The notes under the pieces are model-generated. The model was not told the DNA's origin and did no database searches. It saw only the letters and a list, made by a program, of their open reading frames with translations. DNA of 64,000 nt from Ruegeria profundi (GTDB taxonomy: Bacteria; Pseudomonadota; Alphaproteobacteria; Rhodobacterales; Rhodobacteraceae), in assembly GCF_001507545.1 (NCBI RefSeq), contig NZ_LQBP01000001.1, positions 620,001 to 684,000 on the forward strand, written 5' to 3'. Below are positions 44,765 through 53,771 of the stretch, in pieces. Position 1 is the stretch's first letter, and each line of letters opens with the position of its first letter. Made by a program: the position numbers and the translations under genes.

Positions 44765-46654
44765 GTGGCATATCAGGACGTATACGAGAGCTGGAAATCC
44801 GACCCCGAAGCATTCTGGATGGAAGCCGCCAAGGGGATCGATTGGGTTCAACCACCGACCAAGGCGTTGTTTGACGAAAACGTGCCGCTTTACGAATGGT
44901 TCTGCGATGCGAGGGTCAACACGTGCTGGAATGCTGTGGACCGCCATGTCGAAAATGGCCGTGGAGAGCAGACAGCGATCATTTATGACAGCCCGATCAC
45001 CCACACCAAGCGAGAGATTTCCTATGTCGAGTTGCGCAACCGTGTCGCCACACTGGCCGGAGCGCTGAGGGCCAAGGGCGTCGAAAAAGGCGACCGGGTC
45101 ATCATCTACATGCCCATGATCCCCGAGGCGCTTGAGGCGATGCTGGCCTGCGCGCGTCTGGGCGCGGTGCATTCAGTGGTCTTTGGCGGGTTTGCAAGCA
45201 ATGAGCTGGCCTTGCGGATCGACGACGCTGAACCCAAGGCAATCATCGCCGCCTCGTGCGGGATGGAACCGGGCCGCGTGGTGCACTACAAACCCCTGCT
45301 GGACGACGCCATCGAGATGGCCAGCCACAAGCCCGATTTCTGTGTAATCTTCCAGCGCGAACAGGAAGTCGCGCACTTGATCGAAGGTCGGGATTACAAC
45401 TGGCATGGGTTTCAGTATGGGGTGGAACCGGCTGACTGCGTGCCGGTGGATGGCAACGATCCGGCCTATATCCTCTATACATCTGGCACCACCGGTTCGC
45501 CCAAGGGGGTTGTCCGTCCGACCGCAGGGCATTTGGTGGCGCTGAACTGGACGATGAAGAACATTTATGACGTCGATCCCGGCGATGTATTCTGGGCCGC
45601 GTCAGATGTTGGCTGGGTCGTCGGGCACTCGTACATCTGCTACGCACCGTTGATCCACGGAAACACCACGATTGTTTTCGAAGGCAAACCCGTCGGCACC
45701 CCCGACGCCGGCACCTTCTGGCGCGTGATTTCCGAGCACAAGGTCAAAAGCTTTTTCACCGCCCCCACAGCCATCCGTGCCGTGAAACGCGAAGACCCAA
45801 AGGGCGAGATGCTGGCAAAATATGACCTGTCGAACCTGCGCGCCCTGTTCCTTGCGGGCGAGCGCGCTGACCCGGACACGATCGAATGGGCTCAGAAATC
45901 GCTTGGGGTTCCGGTCATTGATCACTGGTGGCAAACAGAGACCGGTTGGGCCATCGCAGGTAACCCGCTGGGGATCGAGGAGTTGCCGGTCAAGCTGGGC
46001 TCTCCGGCCAAGGCGATGCCCGGCTATGACGTGCAGATCCTGGACGAAGGCGGCCACCCGATGAAACCCGGCGAACTGGGTGCGATTGCCGTCAAGCTAC
46101 CGCTGCCGCCCGGCACTCTGCCAACGTTGTGGAATGCTGAAGAGCGCTTCAAAAGCTCATACCTGAACCAGTTTCCCGGCTATTACGAAACCGGTGACGC
46201 GGGCATGATCGACGAGGACGGGTACCTGTACATTATGGCGCGCACCGATGACGTCATCAACGTTGCGGGTCACCGTCTGTCTACCGGCGGGATGGAAGAG
46301 GTTCTGGCCGCCCACCCGGATGTTGCCGAATGCGCCGTTATTGGCGTGTCAGATCAACTTAAAGGTCAGATGCCTGTTGGCTTTCTGTGCCTGAATGCCG
46401 GATGTGACCGCGACCATGGCGAGGTCGTGCAGGACGTGGTCAAACTGGTGCGCGAAAAGATCGGCCCTGTAGCGGCCTTCAAGCAGGCGGTTGTTGTGGA
46501 TCGTCTCCCCAAGACGCGGTCGGGCAAAATATTGCGCGGAACCATGGTGTCGATTGCGGACAGCAAAGACTACAAAATGCCCGCAACCATCGACGATCCG
46601 GCCATTCTGGACGAGATTACCGTCGCGCTGAAATCCATCGGGTTCGCGCAGTAA
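44765..46654 (+). CDS. prpE: Propionyl-CoA synthetase
   Basis: 629 residues with AGGAGG just before a GTG-adjacent ATG. AMP-forming acyl-CoA synthetase motifs: YTSGTTGSPKGVVRP (P-loop), DHWWQTETGW, YYETGDAGMIDEDGY, and the acetylatable lysine in RLPKTRSGKILRG. The PrpE character shows in the N-terminus PTKALFDENVPLYEWFCD and SVVFGGFASNELA. Activates propionate (and less well acetate) to the CoA ester. The TTTGCAAA cluster upstream supports control by an ScfR-type regulator. Confidence 0.94.
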   Translation: MAYQDVYESWKSDPEAFWMEAAKGIDWVQPPTKALFDENVPLYEWFCDARVNTCWNAVDRHVENGRGEQTAIIYDSPITHTKREISYVELRNRVATLAGALRAKGVEKGDRVIIYMPMIPEALEAMLACARLGAVHSVVFGGFASNELALRIDDAEPKAIIAASCGMEPGRVVHYKPLLDDAIEMASHKPDFCVIFQREQEVAHLIEGRDYNWHGFQYGVEPADCVPVDGNDPAYILYTSGTTGSPKGVVRPTAGHLVALNWTMKNIYDVDPGDVFWAASDVGWVVGHSYICYAPLIHGNTTIVFEGKPVGTPDAGTFWRVISEHKVKSFFTAPTAIRAVKREDPKGEMLAKYDLSNLRALFLAGERADPDTIEWAQKSLGVPVIDHWWQTETGWAIAGNPLGIEELPVKLGSPAKAMPGYDVQILDEGGHPMKPGELGAIAVKLPLPPGTLPTLWNAEERFKSSYLNQFPGYYETGDAGMIDEDGYLYIMARTDDVINVAGHRLSTGGMEEVLAAHPDVAECAVIGVSDQLKGQMPVGFLCLNAGCDRDHGEVVQDVVKLVREKIGPVAAFKQAVVVDRLPKTRSGKILRGTMVSIADSKDYKMPATIDDPAILDEITVALKSIGFAQ

Positions 46655-46663
46655 GAACATTTT

Positions 46664-46681
46664 AGGCGGCTACGGCCGCCT
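46664..46681 (+). terminator. Hairpin after prpE
   Basis: AGGCGGC-TACG-GCCGCCT, seven perfect pairs, begins nine bases after the stop. No T-run follows, so termination would be weak or Rho-assisted. Confidence 0.5.
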
Positions 46682-46747
46682 GACCCGTGCCTTTCGCTTG
46701 CAACGGAATTCAACGCGCCTACTGTCTGATCAAGACAGTGAGGCCAC

Positions 46748-48187
46748 ATGACAACCGAAGACTACTGGCGCCTGAACGCCACCGACCTGACCACCCTGAC
46801 CCGCAGCGGAGACATCAGCGCCGAGGACGCCGTTCAAAGTGCGATTGACCGTATGCACGAGGTCAACCCAGACCTGAACGCCGTCGTCGAAGACCTAAGC
46901 ACCGAGGCGCTGGACAGGGCGCGTCATCTGGATCGGTCGCGAGCGCGCGGAGCACCTGTCGGGCCGCTACACGGTGTGCCCGTAACGATCAAAATCAACG
47001 TCGACCAAAAAGGTCATGCCACGTCGAACGGCGTTGTCGCGCTGAAGGACGTGATCGCTTCAGATGATGCGCCAGTGGTGAGAAATCTGCATAAGGCCGG
47101 AGCCGTTGTGATCGGCCGGACGAATACCCCTGAATTCTCGTTTCGCGCGGACACCGACAACCCGTTGCACGGCAGGACCCACAATCCGTGGGGTCGGCAT
47201 ATCTCGCCCGGCGGGTCCTCGGGCGGTGCCGGTGCGGCGGTGATGGCGGGGATTGGCGCTTTGGCGCATGGCAACGACATCGGCGGCAGCCTTAGGTTTC
47301 CGGCGGCAGCCAATGGGGCGGTCACGATCAAGCCTGGTCTTGGCCGCGTGCCAGCATGGAACCCAAGCCAACAGGCCGAACGCGGGCTACTGGCGCAATC
47401 CATGTCAGTTCAGGGTTTAATCACCCGCTCTGCTGCTGATCTTCACCTGTCGATGCCCAGCCTGATCGCCGCAGACCCGCGCGATCCTTTCCACGTTCCG
47501 ATACCTTGGCGCGGCGAACCCTTGGACGGACCAATCAAGGTTGCTTTCACCAAAGACACATTTGGCTATGCCCTTCACTCTGAGGTCGAAAAAGCCCTGG
47601 ACACCGCCCGCGACGCGCTGTCAGACGCCGGATATCAGGTGGAGGAGGTCTCGCCCCCCGATGTGTTCGAATGTGGTCGGACTGGATACCGAACTCTGAT
47701 GGGTGAGGTCCTGACCCTGATGAAAAGCGATATCGAAGCTGCGGGGTCGAAAACCATCCGGGATATTTTTGACGTCTACTTTCAGGAATTCCCCCCCATC
47801 GTCGGCACCGATCTGGTTCAGATGTTGGCCAAACGCAGCCACTACGCGCGCGAATGGTCCCTGTTCATGCAAGACTATCCACTGGTCCTTTCGCCTTTCT
47901 TACCACAGCCATTCTTCAAACCCGACCGTGACACCGAAGGTGCAGAAGGCGTGCATGAGGTTCTGGGGTGCGCAGTCTACTCCTATGCGATGAACTTCCT
48001 TGGGCTGCCCGCCGCCTGCGTGCCTGCGCGGTTGGCTGATTTGCCTAGTGGGCCGCAGCCAATCAACATCCAAATCGCCGCACGCCGCTGGCGCGAGGAC
48101 TTGGCCGTTGATGCCGCCGCAGCGATCGAGGCGCGGGTTGGTCAGATGCACCTGCCCCTTTGGAAAAGAATGAGCGCAGCCAAGTAG
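46748..48187 (+). CDS. Amidase-signature family hydrolase
   Basis: 479 residues. Catalytic Ser-cisSer-Lys triad: lysine in VPVTIKINVDQKG, cis-serine in SPGGSSGGAGAAVMAG and nucleophile serine in GNDIGGSLRFPA. The family cleaves amides or acts in GatA; as no gatB or gatC is near and several active-site neighbours differ (TKPGLG region), a free amidase is likelier. Single gene. Confidence 0.88.
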   Translation: MTTEDYWRLNATDLTTLTRSGDISAEDAVQSAIDRMHEVNPDLNAVVEDLSTEALDRARHLDRSRARGAPVGPLHGVPVTIKINVDQKGHATSNGVVALKDVIASDDAPVVRNLHKAGAVVIGRTNTPEFSFRADTDNPLHGRTHNPWGRHISPGGSSGGAGAAVMAGIGALAHGNDIGGSLRFPAAANGAVTIKPGLGRVPAWNPSQQAERGLLAQSMSVQGLITRSAADLHLSMPSLIAADPRDPFHVPIPWRGEPLDGPIKVAFTKDTFGYALHSEVEKALDTARDALSDAGYQVEEVSPPDVFECGRTGYRTLMGEVLTLMKSDIEAAGSKTIRDIFDVYFQEFPPIVGTDLVQMLAKRSHYAREWSLFMQDYPLVLSPFLPQPFFKPDRDTEGAEGVHEVLGCAVYSYAMNFLGLPAACVPARLADLPSGPQPINIQIAARRWREDLAVDAAAAIEARVGQMHLPLWKRMSAAK

Positions 48188-48440
48188 GCCCGGTCAACAA
48201 AATAGACCCCGGGATTTTCACCCAGGGCCCTCTTACTTAAATAAGCCCGGAATTCTGACGACGAGCGTAGCACCACCCACCCTCGTCGGCGCGAAAACTG
48301 CGCGATCATTCGACAACGCCGTCTGGTGGCCACTCACTCCCACCAAGGCGTGTTCCCAGGCAAGACCACACTAGCAAAGAAAACATGCAACGCCTGTGAA
48401 CTGGTTCACACAAGGCAAATAATCGTTTGTTTCCAGGGTT
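48188..48440. other. Intergenic gap between amidase and nadK, no gene seen
   Basis: 253 bases between convergent genes. No convincing open frame with a ribosome site, no RNA fold and no strong terminator is visible; GGGATTTTCACCCAGGGCCC is weakly self-complementary. Confidence 0.5.
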
Positions 48441-49202
48441 CTAATTGAACTGTTCTGAGATCAGCCGTTCCTCAAGCCCGTGGCCGGGGTCGAATAATAA
48501 TCGATGCTGGATCGAGGGTTCGGACCGTATTTCAACCCAGTCTATATCCGGAAAAGAAACGGAATCCGCGTCCGCCATGACAGGGCGTTTATCTGCATCC
48601 AAGACATCAATGCGAACCTTTGCGTTCTTGGGCAACAGCGCGCCGCGCCATCGACGGGGGCGGAACGCTGCAATTGCCGTCAGGGCCAGAACATCCGCCC
48701 CGATCGGCAGAATTGGCCCGTGGGCTGAGTAGTTGTAAGCGGTCGAGCCCGCCGGTGTGGACAGCAACGCGCCATCACAAACCAGTTCAGCCATCCGTAC
48801 ACGCCCATCGACGCTGATCTTTAGCCGCGCTGCCTGAGGACCGGCCCGCAGCAACGACACCTCGTTGATGGCCAACGCTTCGTGCAGTTTTCCGGACTGA
48901 TCCAGTGCCAGCATCGCCAAAGGGTTGATAACCTCTTCCACGGCTGTGGCCAGACGCTCCATCAAGTCGGTTTCGTGGAACTCATTCATCAAGAAACCAA
49001 TGGTGCCGCGATTCATTCCGTAGACGGGTGTATCGAGGTGCTGCATGTTATGCAGCGTGTGCAGCATGAACCCATCTCCGCCCAAGGCCACCACAACATC
49101 CGCGTCTCTCGGTGCGACGTTACCATAGCGTTTCACAAGGCTGTCCCGCGCGGTTTGCGCCACTTTGGCGTCGCTGGCGAGAAAGGCGATTCTCTTTGTC
49201 AT
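48441..49202 (-). CDS. nadK: NAD kinase
   Basis: 253 residues from the ATG of MTKRIAFLASDAK, the usual N-terminus; longer in-frame starts are unlikely. VVALGGDGFMLHTLH is the GGDG signature and NRGTIGFLMNEF and LLSTPAGSTAYNYSAHGPILP the NAD-binding residues. Phosphorylates NAD to NADP. Divergent from glyA across 167 bases. Confidence 0.95.
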   Translation of the reverse strand: MTKRIAFLASDAKVAQTARDSLVKRYGNVAPRDADVVVALGGDGFMLHTLHNMQHLDTPVYGMNRGTIGFLMNEFHETDLMERLATAVEEVINPLAMLALDQSGKLHEALAINEVSLLRAGPQAARLKISVDGRVRMAELVCDGALLSTPAGSTAYNYSAHGPILPIGADVLALTAIAAFRPRRWRGALLPKNAKVRIDVLDADKRPVMADADSVSFPDIDWVEIRSEPSIQHRLLFDPGHGLEERLISEQFN

Positions 49203-49369
49203 CTTTTCCGGTTTCCGGTGCTGCACATTTGGTTCCGAAACAAACATACCTTTCCCCAATAGACCAGACTTGACGCCGTAACGGGGCAAATCGTCGTTTT
49301 ACACCTTTTGCATATGATCGGTTTCCGATAGGAAATCCGCAAAGAAGAGCTCAGCCAATTGGAGTCCCC

Positions 49370-50665
49370 ATGAACGTCAATATTCGTGACAACGGTTTCT
49401 TCACCCAGTCCCTTGCGGATCGTGACCCCGAGCTGTTTGGCTCGATCACATCCGAGTTGGGCCGTCAGCGCGACGAGATCGAGCTGATCGCGTCCGAGAA
49501 CATTGTCTCTGCCGCCGTGATGGAGGCGCAGGGCTCGGTCATGACAAACAAATACGCCGAAGGATATCCCGGACGGCGCTATTATGGCGGTTGCCAGTTT
49601 GTCGACATTGCCGAGAATCTGGCCATCGACCGTGCCAAACAGCTATTTGGCTGCGAGTTTGCCAACGTCCAGCCAAACTCCGGCTCTCAGGCGAACCAGG
49701 GCGTATTCCAGGCGCTAATTCAGCCCGGCGATACGATTTTGGGGATGAGCCTTGATGCGGGTGGTCACCTGACCCACGGCGCAAAACCCAACCAGTCGGG
49801 CAAATGGTTCAACGCGGTCCAATACGGTGTGCGCAAACAAGACAACATGCTGGACTACGATCAGGTCGAAGTACTGGCGAAAGAGCATCAGCCCAAGCTG
49901 ATCATCGCCGGGGGTTCAGCCATCCCGCGTCAGATCGACTTTGCCCGCATGCGCGAGATTGCGGACATGGTCGGTGCCTATCTGCACGTAGACATGGCGC
50001 ATTTCGCCGGTCTGGTTGCGGCAGGCGAGCATCCCAGCCCCTTCCCCCACGCGCATGTGGCGACAACGACGACCCACAAGACCTTGCGCGGACCACGTGG
50101 CGGCATGATCCTGACCAATGATGAAGGTATCGCCAAGAAAGTGAATTCGGCGATCTTCCCCGGCATTCAAGGCGGCCCGCTGATGCATGTAATCGCCGCC
50201 AAGGCCGTAGCCTTTGGCGAGGCGCTGCGCCCCGAGTTCAAAAGCTATATCCAGCAGGTTGTGACCAATGCTCAGGCGTTGTCGGATCAGTTGATCAAGG
50301 GCGGACTGGATACGGTGACCCACGGCACTGACACCCATGTGGTGCTGGTCGACCTACGCCCCAAAGGTGTCAAAGGTAACGCCACCGAACAGGCTTTGGG
50401 CCGCGCTCACATCACCTGCAACAAGAACGGCGTACCGTTTGATCCGGAAAAGCCAACGATCACCAGCGGCATTCGCCTCGGGTCGCCCGCTGGCACCACG
50501 CGCGGGTTTGGTGAGGTTGAATTCCGCCAGATCGCTGACTGGATCATCGAAGTGGTCGATGGCCTGGCCGCCAATGGCGAAGACGGCAACAGCGCCGTCG
50601 AAGCCAAGGTCAAGGCCGAGGTCGCAGACCTCTGCGCCAAGTTCCCGATCTATCCAAACCTGTAG
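49370..50665 (+). CDS. glyA: Serine hydroxymethyltransferase
   Basis: 431 residues with TTGGAG upstream. [50 protein letters not shown] and [17 protein letters not shown] with the PLP lysine are diagnostic. Interconverts serine and glycine with tetrahydrofolate. Monocistronic, followed by a small hairpin. Confidence 0.98.
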   Translation: MNVNIRDNGFFTQSLADRDPELFGSITSELGRQRDEIELIASENIVSAAVMEAQGSVMTNKYAEGYPGRRYYGGCQFVDIAENLAIDRAKQLFGCEFANVQPNSGSQANQGVFQALIQPGDTILGMSLDAGGHLTHGAKPNQSGKWFNAVQYGVRKQDNMLDYDQVEVLAKEHQPKLIIAGGSAIPRQIDFARMREIADMVGAYLHVDMAHFAGLVAAGEHPSPFPHAHVATTTTHKTLRGPRGGMILTNDEGIAKKVNSAIFPGIQGGPLMHVIAAKAVAFGEALRPEFKSYIQQVVTNAQALSDQLIKGGLDTVTHGTDTHVVLVDLRPKGVKGNATEQALGRAHITCNKNGVPFDPEKPTITSGIRLGSPAGTTRGFGEVEFRQIADWIIEVVDGLAANGEDGNSAVEAKVKAEVADLCAKFPIYPNL

Positions 50666-50689
50666 TAGGGTTAATTTTTACGACCTAAG

Positions 50690-50708
50690 CGGCGCCTGAT
50701 GGGCGCCG
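50690..50708. terminator. Hairpin between glyA and the small membrane protein gene
   Basis: CGGCGCC and GGCGCCG pair around TGATG, followed by TTTCTCGTCT on the plus strand. Probable terminator for glyA, possibly for the convergent gene too. Confidence 0.6.
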
Positions 50709-50723
50709 TTTCTCGTCTGCCGG

Positions 50724-51098
50724 TCAAATAAAGCCCTGCCACCGCAAGAAAATAAGTAGCAGGACGGACAGGGCCAGCAGGTTGAACGCCAGACCGCCCA
50801 GCATTCCCAAAAACCAACCCAATCTCCGGTCGGCAAGGTTGATACCGCTCAAATGCTCCTGAACCTGCTCGGACGCGCGCGCCAGTTTCTGAGCGTCTAG
50901 TGTCAGCCGCAGCCTGGGATGGTCCGCCAAAGGTTCGGCACGCGCCAAGAGCAACGCTTGCTTGTAAATTCGGCGGGGCAGACGCCGCTTGGCCTTTCGG
51001 ATCGAGGTTGTCAGAGTCGTATCTTTCACACCCAACTTCTTGCGCAGCAACTCAACCGTCTGCGCAATCTGGGTTTGGATGTCTATGTTATCCGACAT
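50724..51098 (-). CDS. Small hypothetical membrane protein
   Basis: 124 residues: a basic helical N-terminal part (TSIRKAKRRLPRRIYKQALLLARAEPLADHPRL) and one or two C-terminal membrane helices (LGWFLGMLGGLAFNLLALSVLLLIFLRW). Family not recognised; similar short proteins are common in Rhodobacteraceae. Confidence 0.7.
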   Translation of the reverse strand: MSDNIDIQTQIAQTVELLRKKLGVKDTTLTTSIRKAKRRLPRRIYKQALLLARAEPLADHPRLRLTLDAQKLARASEQVQEHLSGINLADRRLGWFLGMLGGLAFNLLALSVLLLIFLRWQGFI

Positions 51099-51189
51099 GG
51101 GCGAGCCTCCGAGCCTGCCAATCTAACCGCCGTTTGCGGGGGCGACAATGGGGCTGGTTGTTTCTGTTCTTGGCGGGTATCACGGCGCT

Positions 51190-51948
51190 ATGCTGAACAC
51201 GATCTTACATGGCGAACCTACGGACAAACCTCCTGTTTTGATTGCCCATGGGCTGTATGGCTCTGCGCGGAATTGGGGTGTTATTGCCCGGCGGCTGGCC
51301 GATGAACGGCAGGTCATCGCCGTCGACATGCGCAACCATGCCTACAGCATGTGGACCGATCAGCACAGCTATCCCGATCTTGCTGGTGATCTGGCCGAGG
51401 TGATCGAGCATTTCGGCGGGTGCGCGGATGTGGTTGGCCACTCAATGGGTGGCAAGGCGGCGATGATGCTGGCCCTACAACACGGTGATCTGGTGCGCAA
51501 GCTTGTGGTGGCGGACATAGCGCCCGTTGCTTATTCTCACAGCCAGATCCAATTCATCGAAGCGATGCGGTCGGTCGATTTGACCAAGGTTGAGCGTCGT
51601 TCGGACGCATCCGAACAACTGGCCGCACTGAATGTGGACAAATCACTGCAAAGCTTTTTCACACAATCGCTGGACATCAAAGGACAACGCTGGTTGCTGA
51701 ACCTGGATGTGCTGGCAGCCGAGATGCCCAAAATCATGGGCTTTCCTCAAGTGGATGCAAGCTGGCAAGGTTCAGCACTTTTTCTGTCGGGGGCCGAGTC
51801 TGACTATGTTCTGCCTCAGCACCGCGATTTGATCCGCGCGCTGTTTCCAGCCGCTAAATTCGCTAAAATTCCCGGCGCGGGCCACTGGCTGCACGCCGAG
51901 AAGCCGAGAGAGTTCGAGGCGGCTGTCAGGGCGTTTCTAAACGCCTGA
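51190..51948 (+). CDS. Alpha/beta-fold hydrolase (YbfF-like esterase)
   Basis: 252 residues from ATG of MLNTILHGEPTDKPPVLIAHG. Nucleophile elbow DVVGHSMGGKAAM, oxyanion HGLYGSARNWG, acid near LSGAESDYVLP and histidine in IPGAGHWLHAEKP: a complete triad. Matches the acyl-CoA/short-ester esterase family of YbfF. One base separates it from the convergent rhodanese gene. Confidence 0.88.
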   Translation: MLNTILHGEPTDKPPVLIAHGLYGSARNWGVIARRLADERQVIAVDMRNHAYSMWTDQHSYPDLAGDLAEVIEHFGGCADVVGHSMGGKAAMMLALQHGDLVRKLVVADIAPVAYSHSQIQFIEAMRSVDLTKVERRSDASEQLAALNVDKSLQSFFTQSLDIKGQRWLLNLDVLAAEMPKIMGFPQVDASWQGSALFLSGAESDYVLPQHRDLIRALFPAAKFAKIPGAGHWLHAEKPREFEAAVRAFLNA

Positions 51949-51949
51949 G

Positions 51950-52327
51950 TCAGCCGTTTGAAACGTCGCCACCGCCATTGACCCAATCGGTCAGGCCGCC
52001 AAGGTTATAAACCTGTTCGTACCCCATATCTTTCAAAAGCTTACCGGCCAGCGCCGCGCGACCGCCAGCAGCACAGTATAAGACAATCGGTCGATCTTTC
52101 CGAAGCTCAGCGTCATAGGACTTCAGCGTATCGTCAGCACTGAATTCCAACCCCCCACGGGGGATATGATGTGCACCGCTGGCCCGCCCTGTCTGCTGCA
52201 ACTCGACGGCATCGCGCACATCCAGCAGCAAGCCGCCCTGCTCTATCAACTGTTTCGCTTTGCCTGTGTCGATTCGCTCGACCGCCGCGTTTGCGGCCTC
52301 CATCATGCTTTTTACTGTAAGGGCCAT
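51950..52327 (-). CDS. Cytosolic single-domain rhodanese
   Basis: 125 residues: LLLDVRDAVELQQTGRASGAHHIPRGGLEF and active-site loop LYCAAGGRAALAG with the catalytic cysteine. No signal or membrane segment. Role in sulfur transfer unspecified. Confidence 0.87.
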   Translation of the reverse strand: MALTVKSMMEAANAAVERIDTGKAKQLIEQGGLLLDVRDAVELQQTGRASGAHHIPRGGLEFSADDTLKSYDAELRKDRPIVLYCAAGGRAALAGKLLKDMGYEQVYNLGGLTDWVNGGGDVSNG

Positions 52328-52406
52328 GCACTGTCCTCCGATGAAATTCAGCGGACGTTAGCATGTGAAAAACAGAAGATGTAGACTGGCCGTGCAGCCA
52401 GCCCCA

Positions 52407-53759
52407 TTATTGTTCGCGGAAGGCGCGCGACATGCTGTCGGTCACTGGCTTCGCGATATAGGCCGCAAATGTCCGCTCTTCCGTCTGGATCATGATTTCC
52501 GCGGGCATACCCGGCGTCGGGATAAAGCCGCGCACGCGCTCGATCTCTTCGGGCTGCAACGAGATACGAGCCAGATAAACCTCTTGTGGCGCACCGGCGT
52601 TATCTTCCATCACCGAGTCCGCCGACAGATAAAACACCTGACCGTTCAGAACCGGCGTTGTCCGCTGATTCAGGGCGACAAGGCGCACCGTCGCATCTTG
52701 TCCGGTTACGACGCTGTCGATCTCGGTGCGTGGTATCTGCGCTTCGATGATCAGGGGCGCGTCCGAGGGCAGGATTTCGGCAATCGGCTCACCCGTTTCG
52801 ATCACACCACCCGGAGTGTGATAATGCAGACGCACCACAGTCCCCGTGACCGGAGCTCGCACAACCGCGCGATCCAGAACACTACGGGCCTGGCGGGCTT
52901 TTTCACGCACACTTTCCAGATCAGCATCGATCACGCCCAACTCGTCCAACGCGGCCTCACGATAGGCCGCACGGGTGCGATCAATCTGTTCCTCATATTT
53001 CAATAGCATCTGGCGGATCTCAGAGGCTTCGGCCTGCAAGCGCGCCTGCTGTCCTTCAGCTTCGGCCTGTACGCGGCGGATCGTGTTCAGTTCCCCCTTC
53101 CGCACCAGACCTTTTTCGAACAGCGCCTGTTTCGTCTCAAACTCTTCCTGAAGGATTTCGGATCGCCGCACCATGCTGTCCAACTGCGCCTCAAATCCGC
53201 TTGAGCGGATTCTCAGCGCTTCCATATTCCGTTCCAGCAAAGCGATATCGTTCAGCAACGTTTTGCGGGACAGATCAAAGGTGATCTTCTGGCCATCCAA
53301 AATAGCCATCACTTCGGTGTCGTCCGATTTGGCAGTCAAGTCGGGCGAAAACTCCAACCTCTGCAGTTCATTATATTCGGCGTTCAGGCGCTGTGACATG
53401 GCCTGAAGGCGAACTTTCCGGATGAACAGCTCGCGCTCATTAGCTTCGGCCGAGGTCTGGTCCAGGGTCATCATCACCTGCCCGGCCTCAACATACTGAC
53501 CTTCGGCAACCTTGATATCCTGGATGATGCCGCCTTCCAGGTGCTGCACGATCTTGTTGCGTCCAGTGGCGACAAAGCTGCCCTGTGCGATCACGGCAGC
53601 AGCCAAAGGCGCACGGAAGGACCAAACACCAAAACCGCCAAAGCAGACAACAAGCATAACCATTCCAATGACGACGAAGCGGCTGATCGAACGCGGAACT
53701 TCGGCATACCAAACCTCGGGCGATTTGGGATCGTTGTTCACGGGCACCAGTTCATTCAT
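52407..53759 (-). CDS. HlyD-family adaptor of a type I secretion system
   Basis: 450 residues: short cytosolic N-terminus, one membrane helix at about 27-48, a split lipoyl-like segment (VQHLEGGIIQDIKVAEGQYVEAGQ, 71-94), a long alpha-hairpin (about 100-290) and a beta-barrel end with VTGTVVRLHYHTPGGVIETGEPIAEILP. The PrtE/LipC class of adaptor. It would bridge the ABC transporter and an outer-membrane TolC-type channel, which is not in this window. Twelve bases downstream of the ABC gene. Confidence 0.93.
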   Translation of the reverse strand: MNELVPVNNDPKSPEVWYAEVPRSISRFVVIGMVMLVVCFGGFGVWSFRAPLAAAVIAQGSFVATGRNKIVQHLEGGIIQDIKVAEGQYVEAGQVMMTLDQTSAEANERELFIRKVRLQAMSQRLNAEYNELQRLEFSPDLTAKSDDTEVMAILDGQKITFDLSRKTLLNDIALLERNMEALRIRSSGFEAQLDSMVRRSEILQEEFETKQALFEKGLVRKGELNTIRRVQAEAEGQQARLQAEASEIRQMLLKYEEQIDRTRAAYREAALDELGVIDADLESVREKARQARSVLDRAVVRAPVTGTVVRLHYHTPGGVIETGEPIAEILPSDAPLIIEAQIPRTEIDSVVTGQDATVRLVALNQRTTPVLNGQVFYLSADSVMEDNAGAPQEVYLARISLQPEEIERVRGFIPTPGMPAEIMIQTEERTFAAYIAKPVTDSMSRAFREQ

Positions 53760-53771
53760 GTCGTACCCCCC

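Noticed and set aside
49203..49369. A riboswitch upstream of glyA
   Set aside because: The 167-base gap has only a short imperfect palindrome (GGTTTCCGATAGGAAATCC at 49320-49338) and no fold that I can match to a glycine, SAM or THF-sensing element.
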